A stretch of 64,000 nt of DNA from G963667675 sp965197565 (GTDB lineage Bacteria; Chloroflexota; Dehalococcoidia; Lucifugimonadales; UBA3495), in contig CBDANK010000002.1 of NCBI GenBank assembly GCA_965197565.1, positions 744,001-808,000 on the forward strand, written 5' to 3'. The notes beneath the pieces were generated by a model. The model saw nothing but the letters and a program-made list of their open reading frames with translations. It ran no database searches and was not told the origin of the DNA. Below are positions 8,213 through 16,826 of the stretch, piece by piece. The stretch's first letter is position 1, and every line of letters begins with the position of its first letter. Both the position numbers and the translations under genes were made by a program.

Positions 8213-9841
8213 ATGAGGTCCAAGACCGCTAGGCTGCATCCGCTCCTAATACTGCTGGCAGTGGCGATGGCGTCTGTCCTCTTCGTCGCGGCCTGCGGCG
8301 GCGGCGGTGAGGCTACCGCAGACCCCCAGGCCGCAGAAGAAGGCGAGGTGGCCCAGGTCCCCGAGGTGGTTGAAGGGGCCGAGGTCGCCGAGGAAGCCGT
8401 ACAGCCCGGTGAGCCGAAGAGAGGCGGCACGATAACAATGGCACTATATACGGAGCACACAACTCTGGACCCGCCCGTTGTTGGTCTGTCAGTCATGGAC
8501 ATCGCCATCACCCAAGCCTGCTATGACAACCTGCTCATGATCCAACCCGACCTTACCGTGAAGCCGGAGTTGGCCACCCACTGGGAGGCCAACGAGGACC
8601 TCTCGTCCTACACCTTCTACTTGCGGGAGGGCGTGAAGTTCCACCACGGCAAGGAGTTCAAGGCGGAGGACGTGGTCTCCACCTTTGCGCGGATACAGGA
8701 CCCGGTGCTGGACGCTCCGATACGGCCCACATTCGAAGTCATCGAGGAAGTAGTTATCATCGACGACTACACTGTCCGCTTCGATCTCGATGGCCCCAAC
8801 GGGTTCTTCCCGGACTCCCTATCGGTCTATCAAGCGCGGATCGTCCCTTCCGACGTGGATGTCAGGCGGCTGCACGCAGAGGAGTTTGGCACGGGGCCCT
8901 TCATGATCGATGAGCACGTAATTGGCGAACGAACAGTGATGGTGCGGAACCCAGACTACTGGGAGGAGGGCAAGCCCTACCTGGATGAGTTCATCGTCCA
9001 GTTTATCCCCGAAGCCGCCACCCGGGCCGAGACGCTCAAGAGCGGCGACGTGGACCTCGTATACCAGTTGGAACCTCAGAGCATCCCCGGCCTAGAGGCC
9101 CATCCCGATACGGTGGTGCTGAACGAACCCAGCCTGTCCATCATTGGGATGGACATGCGCAACGACATGCCGCCCTTCGACAACAAGCTGGTCCGGCAGG
9201 CGATGCAAGCCGCGACGGACCGGCAAACCATCGTGCAAGCGGCACTGTTTGGGCTGGGCGAAATCGCTTACGATCACCTGGTTCCGCCCAGCGACCCCCG
9301 CTACGCGCCCCAGCATAAACCCTTGGACTACAACCCCGAACTGGCCAAGCAACTACTGGCGGAGGCCGGGTACCCGGACGGCATTGACATCGTCCTGCAC
9401 ACAGCCGACGTCGGGGCAGGGATGATCGAAATGGCGGTGGCATTCAAGGAGAGCGCCGCGCCCGCAGGCATTCGGGTCGAGCTCAAGCGAGGGAACCCCA
9501 CCGTGTTCTGGGAAGATGTGTGGATGGTAGAGCCGCTCGTCGTCATGTATTGGTACGGCCGGGCTAATGTGGACCAATCCCATAGCATCCAGTACTTAAG
9601 TGACTCCAGTTGGAATGGGTCGTTTTGGTTAAACGAGGAGTTTGACGCGTTGGTCCTCAAGGCCAGGGGGCAGGACCTTGAGGGTCAGAAGGAGACCTAC
9701 GGGAGGATCCAGGAAATTCTGGTTGAAGAGGTGCCGCGTCTTGTCATCGGATACCAGCCCTGGCTGTACGGCGCGCGGGCCAACCTTCGAGGTGTAACCC
9801 CCATCCGCTGGGCTGGCCGCTCATCAACGACACCTGGATAG
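8213..9841 (+). CDS. ABC transporter substrate-binding lipoprotein, family 5 (array copy 5, frameshifted tail)
   Basis: A 542-residue paralogue closest to copy 6 (both have LYTEHTTLDPPVVGLS or MYTEHTTLDPP near the start of the mature domain). The lipobox cysteine is C28 and the linker is short, about 38 residues. It has its own promoter and terminator, so it is a single-gene unit. The tail is altered: the C tract at 9798-9802 has five bases where copies 3, 4 and 6 have six, so HPLGWPL...DAWIDD is replaced by IRWAGRSSTTPG. The Shine-Dalgarno GGAGGAG precedes an ATG; here no GTG overlaps it. Confidence 0.91.
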   Translation: MRSKTARLHPLLILLAVAMASVLFVAACGGGGEATADPQAAEEGEVAQVPEVVEGAEVAEEAVQPGEPKRGGTITMALYTEHTTLDPPVVGLSVMDIAITQACYDNLLMIQPDLTVKPELATHWEANEDLSSYTFYLREGVKFHHGKEFKAEDVVSTFARIQDPVLDAPIRPTFEVIEEVVIIDDYTVRFDLDGPNGFFPDSLSVYQARIVPSDVDVRRLHAEEFGTGPFMIDEHVIGERTVMVRNPDYWEEGKPYLDEFIVQFIPEAATRAETLKSGDVDLVYQLEPQSIPGLEAHPDTVVLNEPSLSIIGMDMRNDMPPFDNKLVRQAMQAATDRQTIVQAALFGLGEIAYDHLVPPSDPRYAPQHKPLDYNPELAKQLLAEAGYPDGIDIVLHTADVGAGMIEMAVAFKESAAPAGIRVELKRGNPTVFWEDVWMVEPLVVMYWYGRANVDQSHSIQYLSDSSWNGSFWLNEEFDALVLKARGQDLEGQKETYGRIQEILVEEVPRLVIGYQPWLYGARANLRGVTPIRWAGRSSTTPG

Positions 9842-9904
9842 ACGACTAGGGTCGCCATCGTCCCCCATATCAGCTTTTGGTCTAACACACCCGGCAGCGA
9901 TGGA

Positions 9905-9948
9905 ATGCGGCGCCGGCTCTTATAAGAGCCGGTGCCGCATTGTTTTTT
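9905..9948 (+). terminator. Rho-independent terminator after array copy 5
   Basis: A 16-base stem (9905-9920 with 9925-9940, one G-U pair) and a TATA loop are followed by TGTTTTTT. Confidence 0.9.
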
Positions 9949-10218
9949 GCCCCGTTGGGCTGGCATAGGTACTTTCCTTCGTCTCGTCTCATGGCTTGGT
10001 CTGAGTGGCCCGGGATAGCCAGTCGAGGTCACCCATCCGCATATTGGCAAATAAGGTATTAGACGCGATTGCTCTATGCTGAGTAGCCATTGATTGGTAT
10101 AAATCCAATGATGAAAAGTCGTCATACTATGGATATACTAACGAAGATATTGACCGTATGTTGACCAGGTTGCGGCTATTTCGTGACGATACAAATATAT
10201 ATAGGGTTGTTATTCTGG

Positions 10219-10247
10219 TTGACAAATATTGGATGGTCTGATAGCGT
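10219..10247 (+). promoter_or_regulatory. Possible promoter of array copy 6
   Basis: TTGACA at 10219-10224 and a weak TAGCGT box at 10242-10247, 17 bases apart. The -35 box is perfect but the -10 box is poor, so this is tentative. Confidence 0.35.
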
Positions 10248-10371
10248 TACCCGTCGAGCCTTCAGGGGCTTGTCGGTGGATGAAAGACAGTCCGCCGATT
10301 AGACACTCACCTATACTCCCGTGCAGCTTGCCAAAGCAATTCGTGTTGTCGCCCACAAGGAGGAGACCGTG

Positions 10372-12012
10372 ATGAGATCCAAGGCAGCTAGGCTGCATCC
10401 GCTTCTAGTCCTGCTGGCAGTAGCCATGACGTCTATCCTCTTCGTAGTTGCTTGCGGCGGGGGCGGCGAAGCCACCTCAGCCCCCGAGGTCATGGAGGAC
10501 ACCGACGGAGACGAGGTGGCCGAGGTCATGGAAGAGACCGAGGACACTGAGGAGGCGATGGCGCCCGGGGAGCCTAAGAGGGGCGGCACGCTAACCATGG
10601 CCATGTATACCGAACACACCACCCTGGACCCGCCCGTCGTTGGACTGTCGGTGATGGACATCGCTATCACCCAAGCAACCTATGACAACTTGCTCATGAT
10701 CCAGCCGGACCTTACCGTGAAGCCGGAGTTGGCTACGCACTGGGAGGCCAACGACGACCTCACGTCCTACACCTTCTACTTGCGGGAGGGCGTGAAATTC
10801 CACCACGGCAAGGACTTCAAAGCGGAGGACGTGGTCTCCACCTTTGCGCGGATACAGGACCCGGTGCTGGACGTTCCGATACGTACCACATTTGAAGTAG
10901 TCACGGATGTAGTCGCTCTCGACGACTACACCGTCCGTTTCGATCTCGACGGCCCCAACGCATTCTTCCCGGACTCCCTATCGGTCTATCAAGCGCGGAT
11001 CGTCCCTTCCGACGTAGATGTCAGGCGGCTGCACTTGGAGGAGTTTGGCACGGGGCCCTTCATAATCGAGGAGCACCTAATTGGCGAACGAACGGTGATG
11101 GTGCGGAACCCCGACTACTGGGAGGAAGGCAAGCCTTACCTGGATGAGTTCGTCGTCCAGTTTATCCCCGAAGCCGCCACCCGGGCTGAGACGGTCAAGA
11201 GCGGCGACGTGGACGTTGTATATCAACTGGAACCCCAGAGCGTACCCAGTATCGAGTCCCATCCCGATACTGTGGTGCTGAACCAGCCCAGCCTGTCCAT
11301 CATTGCGATGGATATGCGCAACGACCGGGAGCCCTTCGACAACAAGCTGGTCCGGCAGGCGATGCAACTAGCGACGGACCGGGAAACTATCGTGCAAGCG
11401 GCGCTGTTGGGTATGGGCACCATCGCCTACGACCACCTGGTTCCGCCCAGCGACCCTCGCTTCGCGCCGCAATGCAACCCTCCGGCCTACGACCCTGCGG
11501 CAGCCAAGGCGCTACTGGCGGAGGCCGGACACCCAGACGGCATCGACATCATCCTGCACACGGGCGACGTTGGGCCGGGGATGATCGAAATGGCGGTGGC
11601 CTTCAAAGAGAGCGCTGCGCCCGCCGGCATTCGGGTCGACGTCCAACGGCAGTCTGCGGCTGTGTTCTGGGAAGACTTTTGGATGGTAGAGCCGTTCACC
11701 GTGGTCTATTGGTATGGCCGGGCCAACGTGGACCAAGCCCATAGCATCCAGTACATGAGCGACTCCAGTTGGAATGCGCCGTTTTGGAACAACCCCAGAG
11801 TTGACGAGTTGATCGTACAGGCCAGGGGTGAGACCCTTGAAAAGCAGGTCGAGACCTACACTGAGATCCAGTGCATCCTGGTCGAGGAGGTGCCGCGTCT
11901 TGTCGTGGGATACCAGCCCTGGCTGTACGCCGCGCAGGCGAACGTGCGGGGCGTAACCCCCCATCCACTAGGCTGGCCGCTCATCAACGACGCCTGGATA
12001 GACGACGAATAG
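10372..12012 (+). CDS. ABC transporter substrate-binding lipoprotein, family 5 (array copy 6)
   Basis: A 546-residue paralogue most like copy 5. The lipobox is VVAC with C28. The linker of about 38 residues is richer in Asp and Met than in the other copies (MEDTDGDEVAEVMEET). The binding domain and C-terminus (DAWIDDE) are intact. The ATG at 10372 follows GGAGGAG with correct spacing; the open frame back to 10321 is a non-coding leader. A strong terminator follows at 12069. Ligand unknown. Confidence 0.92.
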   Translation: MRSKAARLHPLLVLLAVAMTSILFVVACGGGGEATSAPEVMEDTDGDEVAEVMEETEDTEEAMAPGEPKRGGTLTMAMYTEHTTLDPPVVGLSVMDIAITQATYDNLLMIQPDLTVKPELATHWEANDDLTSYTFYLREGVKFHHGKDFKAEDVVSTFARIQDPVLDVPIRTTFEVVTDVVALDDYTVRFDLDGPNAFFPDSLSVYQARIVPSDVDVRRLHLEEFGTGPFIIEEHLIGERTVMVRNPDYWEEGKPYLDEFVVQFIPEAATRAETVKSGDVDVVYQLEPQSVPSIESHPDTVVLNQPSLSIIAMDMRNDREPFDNKLVRQAMQLATDRETIVQAALLGMGTIAYDHLVPPSDPRFAPQCNPPAYDPAAAKALLAEAGHPDGIDIILHTGDVGPGMIEMAVAFKESAAPAGIRVDVQRQSAAVFWEDFWMVEPFTVVYWYGRANVDQAHSIQYMSDSSWNAPFWNNPRVDELIVQARGETLEKQVETYTEIQCILVEEVPRLVVGYQPWLYAAQANVRGVTPHPLGWPLINDAWIDDE

Positions 12013-12068
12013 GGTCGCCATGGTCCCAGTGCATTAGCTTTCGGTCTAAAATACCAGGGAGCGATGAA

Positions 12069-12109
12069 ATGAAGCGCCGGCTTATATAAGCCGGCGCTTC
12101 ATTCTTTTT
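12069..12109 (+). terminator. Rho-independent terminator after array copy 6
   Basis: An almost perfect palindrome, GAAGCGCCGGCTTA paired with its complement across 12069-12102, is followed by TTCTTTTT. Confidence 0.9.
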
Positions 12110-12164
12110 AATCCGTTGAGCCGACGGGCGTATCCCATACCCCTACCAACATTTGGCGCGACGG

Positions 12165-12240
12165 CCAAGGCAACCACAAGGGTTGCCCCTCCATTTCAGC
12201 ATCGTGCCATCGTAGAGGCGTTCCTTGTGGGTGTCCACTA
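12165..12240. repeat. Dispersed repeat, uninterrupted copy
   Basis: The sequence around AACCACAAGGGTTGCCCC, followed by a CATCGTAGAGGCG-type segment, recurs at 17999-18215. There the same sequence is split by a 136-base inverted-repeat element. This copy therefore looks like the empty site. Confidence 0.6.
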
Positions 12241-12243
12241 GTC

Positions 12244-13794
12244 TCAAGACCTGGCGTTGTAGTAGGTGTGAGGCGTCATGCTTTGGGGTAGAGTCCCTTC
12301 ATAGAACCGGCGCAGATGGGGTTCAACCAACCGGCTCAACTCTCGACGGTCTACTTCTTCAGCCGATAGGGGCCGGTCCAATGCTTTCTTGAGTTCTTTA
12401 TAGAGGTCCTCTTTGTTGACCTTGGTAAGTTGCCGGTCCCGCATAACGACTTCACCGTCAACCATAACTGTGTCCACATCAATGCTGCGTCCCCTATGAA
12501 CAACGGCGTCAACCACGGAAACGTCGGGGTCAAGGTACGGCTCTTCTATATTCTGCAAGTTTAGCAGGACCATATCCGCTCGTTTGCCCGGTTCCAGGGT
12601 CCCGATGCGGTCGCCGAACCAACTGGCGTAGGCCCCATTGGCCGTGGCCATCTGAAAGACCTGATAGGCCGTGGGAGGGGTGAGTTCTATGCCGGGCACC
12701 CGGTGCAGTTTGAGCACCAACCGCATTTCCTGGAACAGGTCCTTATCGTCGTTAAGCCCGGCTTCGTCGCTGCCAATGGCTACCCTGACCCCGCTGGCCA
12801 ACAACCGGCCCAAAGGAACAATTCCACTCTGTAACCGCAAATTGGAGCTGGCATTGTGGCAAACGTTGGTCTGGGTTGCGGCCATAAGCTCAATATCTTC
12901 ATCGGTGGTCCAAACGCTATGACCACAAGTGACTTCCGGCCCCAAGAAGCCCAGTTCGTGCAGGTGTTGTAGAGGGGTCTTATTCCAAGCCCGGAACCCG
13001 TACAGTTTTTGGTACACCGTCTCCTGAAGGTGAATGTGAATACCGGTGTCGTACTTGGTTGCCAGCTCTTTTAGGGCCAGCAGCATGGCGTCGGAACATC
13101 GATGCACGTTGCTTGGGGCCACCGTGACCCGGACCCGTTCAAGACGGTTGTTGCCGTACTTGGCGGCGATGTTCTCCAGTTCCGGGACCACCTCTTCCAC
13201 CGGCAAGTAACCGCGCCCCATGAACGTCTTGAACCGCTCTCCCAGGCCGGCGGGCATTTGCGACGCGAAATCTTCCTCGTTGCCGCGAGGCCCGGCCACC
13301 ATAGAGCTCTGATCGGCAATAGACGGAGCATAAGAGACCCGCATACCCGAATCCTGGTAGGCTTTTACCACCTTGTCGGCTACTTCCAGGTCGACGGGCC
13401 TGTAGCCCCGGCCTACCGAGTGAAGCGCCTGCACCGTGGTGGTTCCCGACTCTATCATCTGCACCGCGCCGTAAAGTTGGTCCAAGTAAGGGTCAATGGA
13501 CCTGGAGCCTAACCTGGCCAGCATCCACATCTCCAAGGGCAAGTCCGGGGCCCCAAGCTGAAATGGGCTGAGTCCAACGTGGAAATGGTCGTTCACCAAG
13601 CCGGGCATGAGCACATAATTCGGGCCGCCGATCACCTCCACATGAGGATGCCTGGTCCTCAAATCTTGGTAATCACCCACTTCTATGATCTCGCCATCCC
13701 GTTGCAGCACCCCTCCATCGGAGACCACCTCCGCAGAAGAAGCGCCGGTGATTTTGCAGATCACGTACTTTCCCCGCAGCAAAGTCGATGCCAT
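12244..13794 (-). CDS. TRZ/ATZ-type amidohydrolase (metal-dependent deaminase/hydrolase)
   Basis: A 516-residue cyclic amidohydrolase-superfamily protein related to chlorohydrolases and cytosine/guanine deaminases (COG0402). It has the N-terminal beta-sandwich start, then the metal site H70-F-H72 (NDHFHVG), HIH at 253-255, GHSVW with H292, and D343 in GSDEAG, all expected for a mononuclear metal enzyme. A Shine-Dalgarno AAGGAGG lies four bases before the ATG. It probably hydrolyses an amino or chloro group, or an amide bond, on a heterocycle or small aromatic compound, but the substrate is not readable. No partner gene is in operon with it; the next minus-strand gene upstream is 200 bases away. 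Confidence 0.88.
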   Translation of the reverse strand: MASTLLRGKYVICKITGASSAEVVSDGGVLQRDGEIIEVGDYQDLRTRHPHVEVIGGPNYVLMPGLVNDHFHVGLSPFQLGAPDLPLEMWMLARLGSRSIDPYLDQLYGAVQMIESGTTTVQALHSVGRGYRPVDLEVADKVVKAYQDSGMRVSYAPSIADQSSMVAGPRGNEEDFASQMPAGLGERFKTFMGRGYLPVEEVVPELENIAAKYGNNRLERVRVTVAPSNVHRCSDAMLLALKELATKYDTGIHIHLQETVYQKLYGFRAWNKTPLQHLHELGFLGPEVTCGHSVWTTDEDIELMAATQTNVCHNASSNLRLQSGIVPLGRLLASGVRVAIGSDEAGLNDDKDLFQEMRLVLKLHRVPGIELTPPTAYQVFQMATANGAYASWFGDRIGTLEPGKRADMVLLNLQNIEEPYLDPDVSVVDAVVHRGRSIDVDTVMVDGEVVMRDRQLTKVNKEDLYKELKKALDRPLSAEEVDRRELSRLVEPHLRRFYEGTLPQSMTPHTYYNARS

Positions 13795-13856
13795 AACGCC
13801 TCCTTCTTCCCCGTCAGGTCATAATGAACACGCACTCACCCGTTGTAGGGCCATGA

Positions 13857-13934
13857 TTCGACAGGCTCACTACGAAGCGAAAAAACCGCTCACCCTGAGC
13901 TTGGTGGAAGGGCCGTCCTGAGCCTACCGAAGGA
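13857..13934. repeat. Dispersed intergenic repeat (TTCGACAGGCTCA type)
   Basis: The stretch holds TTCGACAGGCTCACTACG, CACCCTGAGCTTGGTGGA and CCTGAGCCTACCGAAGGA. Variants of these short GAAGG/CCTTCG-related phrases recur near 26270-26360, 54890-54920, 58950-59240 and 62430-62560. They are non-coding. Confidence 0.6.
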
Positions 13935-13996
13935 CTGGAAAGGAACGATTCGCGGGAGTTTAGCGATTGGGGTCAAATGCCGCCGCTGCGCCTCTC

Positions 13997-14773
13997 CTAG
14001 CCAAGAGCGCGGCCGCCGTCCACCAAGAGCACGTGACCCGTGACCATGCTGGCCAGGTCGCTGGCCAGAAATACCACCGCCCCCGCCACGTCCTCCGGCT
14101 CCACCACCCGCCCCATGGGTATCTCTTTAACCGTGGCTTCGAACCTCTCGGGATCGGCCAAGGTATCACCCATCATGTGAGTCCTGGTGGGGCCGGGGGC
14201 CACCGCGTTGACCCGGATGCCGTACCCGGCCCACTCCGCAGCCAAGGCTCGGGTCAGGTTGACAACGCCGGCTTTGCTGGCCAAGTAAGTAGCCGAGATG
14301 CGTGACTTGGGCACCACGAAGGCCAACTCCGACGCGGTATTGATTATGACGCCGCCTCCGGTCTTTACCATCTCCCGCCCCGCCGCTTGGCTCCCGAAAA
14401 ACACGCCCCGGAGGTTTACGTCATGGACCGCGTTCCATTCCTCGGTACTCAGCTCCAAGGCGGGTGTTCGGACGTTTACCCCGGCATTGTTTACCATGAT
14501 GTCCAGCCGGCCGTGTTCGGCGGCGGCCGCCGATACCACTGATGAGATGGCTTGCGGGTCCCGCACGTCCAACTCCACCGCTTTAGCAGTCCCGCCCGCA
14601 TCCTCGATGAACCGGACTACGCTTGCCGAATCATCCGATCGCTCGGGCAGATCGACGATGGTTACATCGGCGCCGAAAGAAGCGAGGCCCTTGGCCATAG
14701 CCGCCCCAATCCCGCGGCTGGCCCCGGTTACGATGGCTGTCTTGCCACTGAGATCGATTGGACCCACGGCCAT
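13997..14773 (-). CDS. SDR family NAD(P)-dependent oxidoreductase
   Basis: A 258-residue classical short-chain dehydrogenase/reductase. The cofactor-binding TGASRGIG is at residues 16-23, NNAG at 95-98, and the catalytic triad is S148, Y163, K167 (ATYLASK). D41 after the second strand (IVDLPER) suggests NAD rather than NADP. It would oxidise an alcohol or reduce a ketone in a degradation pathway; the substrate is unknown. It lies alone, divergent from the amidohydrolase at 14959. Confidence 0.92.
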   Translation of the reverse strand: MAVGPIDLSGKTAIVTGASRGIGAAMAKGLASFGADVTIVDLPERSDDSASVVRFIEDAGGTAKAVELDVRDPQAISSVVSAAAAEHGRLDIMVNNAGVNVRTPALELSTEEWNAVHDVNLRGVFFGSQAAGREMVKTGGGVIINTASELAFVVPKSRISATYLASKAGVVNLTRALAAEWAGYGIRVNAVAPGPTRTHMMGDTLADPERFEATVKEIPMGRVVEPEDVAGAVVFLASDLASMVTGHVLLVDGGRALG

Positions 14774-14958
14774 GTTACTTCTCCCGGTTTGCGAATTGTC
14801 TCCTTAGCTTGAACGGAGTATAAATGAACCCATCCGCAGCCGCAATCAGGCCGCGACGGCCTTTTGATTACCGCTTTGCTCCGGTCGCTTATTAGAGGTT
14901 ATTATTGGTGAGGTCCCGCGCCATAGATATCCGACTTATGAAACGGAGGTGTCATGCC

Positions 14959-15906
14959 ATGGCTGAACCGGTGAAGATTGATTCCCATATCCACCTATAC
15001 CAGGCCAGTGAAGACGGAATTGCCGCCAAGGAGGGTTATCACATATTTGAATACGGCACTAAGCCTAATGTACGCTTCAGCCGGTACTCGGGTACCGTGG
15101 CGGACGTAATTGAATCCATGGAGTCTGCCGGGTATTCCAAGGCAGTGGTGGTGCACCTCTGGTCAGCAGTATCGACCCGTCAACAGGCCGTCGACAACAT
15201 TCCAGCAGGGGTGGAGGAAGCAGCGAGACGGGAGGCCGTCAGAGATATTGAAGCTTCTTTGGGCGACCGGCTCAAAGAATTCAATTTATGGGGGTGCGAG
15301 CTGGTCAAGGACCATCCTCAGATCGTACCATTTGTGGCCGCCGATGCCATCGCTCTGCCGGGAGACGCCGGGGCGGCCCATCTGCGAGACATGGTGGAGA
15401 ACCACGGGGCCAAGGGCATCAAGTTGCACGGAGCAGCCCAAGAGTTCAACATGTCGGACCACCGGATGTGGCCCATCTACGAGGCCTGCCAGGATCTGGA
15501 GATTTCGGTCGTCGCACACTCGGGGCCGGACCGAGGCGGCCGCCACTATGCTGAGCCTCAAGCATTCGCCGGTATGCTGGAGGAGTTTTCCAATTTGAAA
15601 GTCGTGATTGCCCACCTTGGGGGAGGGGCTTGGCAGCAAGCTCTGGGAGTAGCCCAGACCTATCCCAACGCCTACTTTGATTTGTGCGAGATTATTGAAT
15701 GGACCGGAGGCACCAACGCTCCATCGGACCAACAGTTTGCTCAATTGATCAAAGACATCGGGCCCGAGAGGGTGCTGATGGGCTCAGACTTTCCATGGTA
15801 TGACCTAGACCACACAGTAGAGCGAGTCATGGAGCTGCCGATTCTTTCACCGGAGGAGAAAGAAAGCATTCTGGGAGCTAACGCAGTCCGAATTCTGGGG
15901 TTATAA
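14959..15906 (+). CDS. Amidohydrolase family 2 protein
   Basis: A 315-residue metal-dependent TIM-barrel hydrolase or decarboxylase. Metal-site residues include H10 and H12 (IDSHIHLYQ), the Lys/His of GIKLHG, the His of VVAHSGP and VIAHLGG, and the Asp of MGSDFPWYD. The ATG at 14959 is chosen because GGAGGT ends eight bases before it; the open frame reaches back to a TTG at 14905 with no ribosome site. Family members include o-pyrocatechuate decarboxylase-like and lactonase-like enzymes. The substrate is unknown. Confidence 0.9.
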   Translation: MAEPVKIDSHIHLYQASEDGIAAKEGYHIFEYGTKPNVRFSRYSGTVADVIESMESAGYSKAVVVHLWSAVSTRQQAVDNIPAGVEEAARREAVRDIEASLGDRLKEFNLWGCELVKDHPQIVPFVAADAIALPGDAGAAHLRDMVENHGAKGIKLHGAAQEFNMSDHRMWPIYEACQDLEISVVAHSGPDRGGRHYAEPQAFAGMLEEFSNLKVVIAHLGGGAWQQALGVAQTYPNAYFDLCEIIEWTGGTNAPSDQQFAQLIKDIGPERVLMGSDFPWYDLDHTVERVMELPILSPEEKESILGANAVRILGL

Positions 15907-15984
15907 AGCGCGAAAACGTCTAGTGAGAACGGTCTTACGATGTAACCGGCGTCCGGTCTTGTGTCGACAGATCTTATGTTTGAG

Positions 15985-16800
15985 CTACTCCAGGTTCCTC
16001 AGCAGCCGGCCATAGCCGTGAATGGGCTGGGTCCATCCAACTTTGCGCAGAGCCAACCAAATGGTGGCCTGGTTGACCGTTATCACCAACTTCCCTAGTT
16101 TTTGTTCCAGCTCTTCCACCGCGTCCAGGGCCCGCCAAGCGGTTCCCGGCAAAAACACCGTGTCCGCCTCTTCCTTGACCACGGTGGGCACGAAATCCAC
16201 AATCACCTGAGGGTCCTGCTCCTCTATCTCCATAGGATTCATAGAATCCTGCATCCAGGGTTCCCCGTCAGCACTGACCACCGCAAAGCCCGCCTCTTCG
16301 AGAAGAGGCTTTAGCCTATTGCGGAGGTGGAAGTTCCGGTAGGGGCCTGCCACGCTGATAGCTTGGGTCCCCATAAACCGCATGGCTTCGAGACAAGACC
16401 CGACCGCAGTAATTGCGCCTACGCCACTGGCAGCCTGCATGGTTTCAGACATTTTACGGTCAAAGTCCAAGTTGCCCCGGTGCCAGGTCCCCGAGGTGCA
16501 GGCGTACACCAAGAGGTCGGGGCCAATATTGGCCAGGGAGCGGGCGCCCCGGACCACATCATCGTTCATCTTGCTTACATCGAACCCGAACAGGGCCCAA
16601 TCAACGGTATTCGCTTCTTCACTGCTCATGTTTACCAGGTATTGTTCATCTTCCGTCGCTCCGGGCTGGCCTCCCCAACGGCCATTCCACATACGCTCAA
16701 AATGCACCGTGACCCCGCCGGGGATTACTCTATAAAAGTCGGGTTCAACAACCGGATTAGTGGCTGGCAGCAGAGCGCCAATTCGTTTTGTCCTTGCCAT
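15985..16800 (-). CDS. Asp/Glu racemase superfamily protein (maleate isomerase/arylmalonate decarboxylase-like)
   Basis: A 271-residue two-domain protein of the Asp/Glu/hydantoin racemase superfamily, closest in pattern to maleate cis-trans isomerases. The N-terminal catalytic cysteine is present (C101 in YACTSGT). The second conserved cysteine, expected in a VxxCTN-like turn of the C-terminal half, is replaced: the equivalent turn reads FLPGTAWRALDAVEELE with G219. The following NQATIW motif is kept. A one-cysteine enzyme could not use the usual two-base racemisation, so decarboxylation, isomerisation or lyase chemistry is possible. It ends in GYGRLLRNLE and lies 26 bases downstream of the amidohydrolase gene at 16827, probably in one operon. 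Confidence 0.82.
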   Translation of the reverse strand: MARTKRIGALLPATNPVVEPDFYRVIPGGVTVHFERMWNGRWGGQPGATEDEQYLVNMSSEEANTVDWALFGFDVSKMNDDVVRGARSLANIGPDLLVYACTSGTWHRGNLDFDRKMSETMQAASGVGAITAVGSCLEAMRFMGTQAISVAGPYRNFHLRNRLKPLLEEAGFAVVSADGEPWMQDSMNPMEIEEQDPQVIVDFVPTVVKEEADTVFLPGTAWRALDAVEELEQKLGKLVITVNQATIWLALRKVGWTQPIHGYGRLLRNLE

Positions 16801-16826
16801 GGCTTCAGTTCCTCTCCAAAGGCCGG

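Larger units (their letters stand above)
9842..10371. other. Intergenic region before array copy 6
   Basis: This gap holds the terminator of copy 5 at its left end and a possible promoter near 10219. Its middle part does not resemble the gaps before copies 1 and 5; only the last 50 or so bases, the leader, are similar. No gene or RNA was recognised. Confidence 0.5.
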
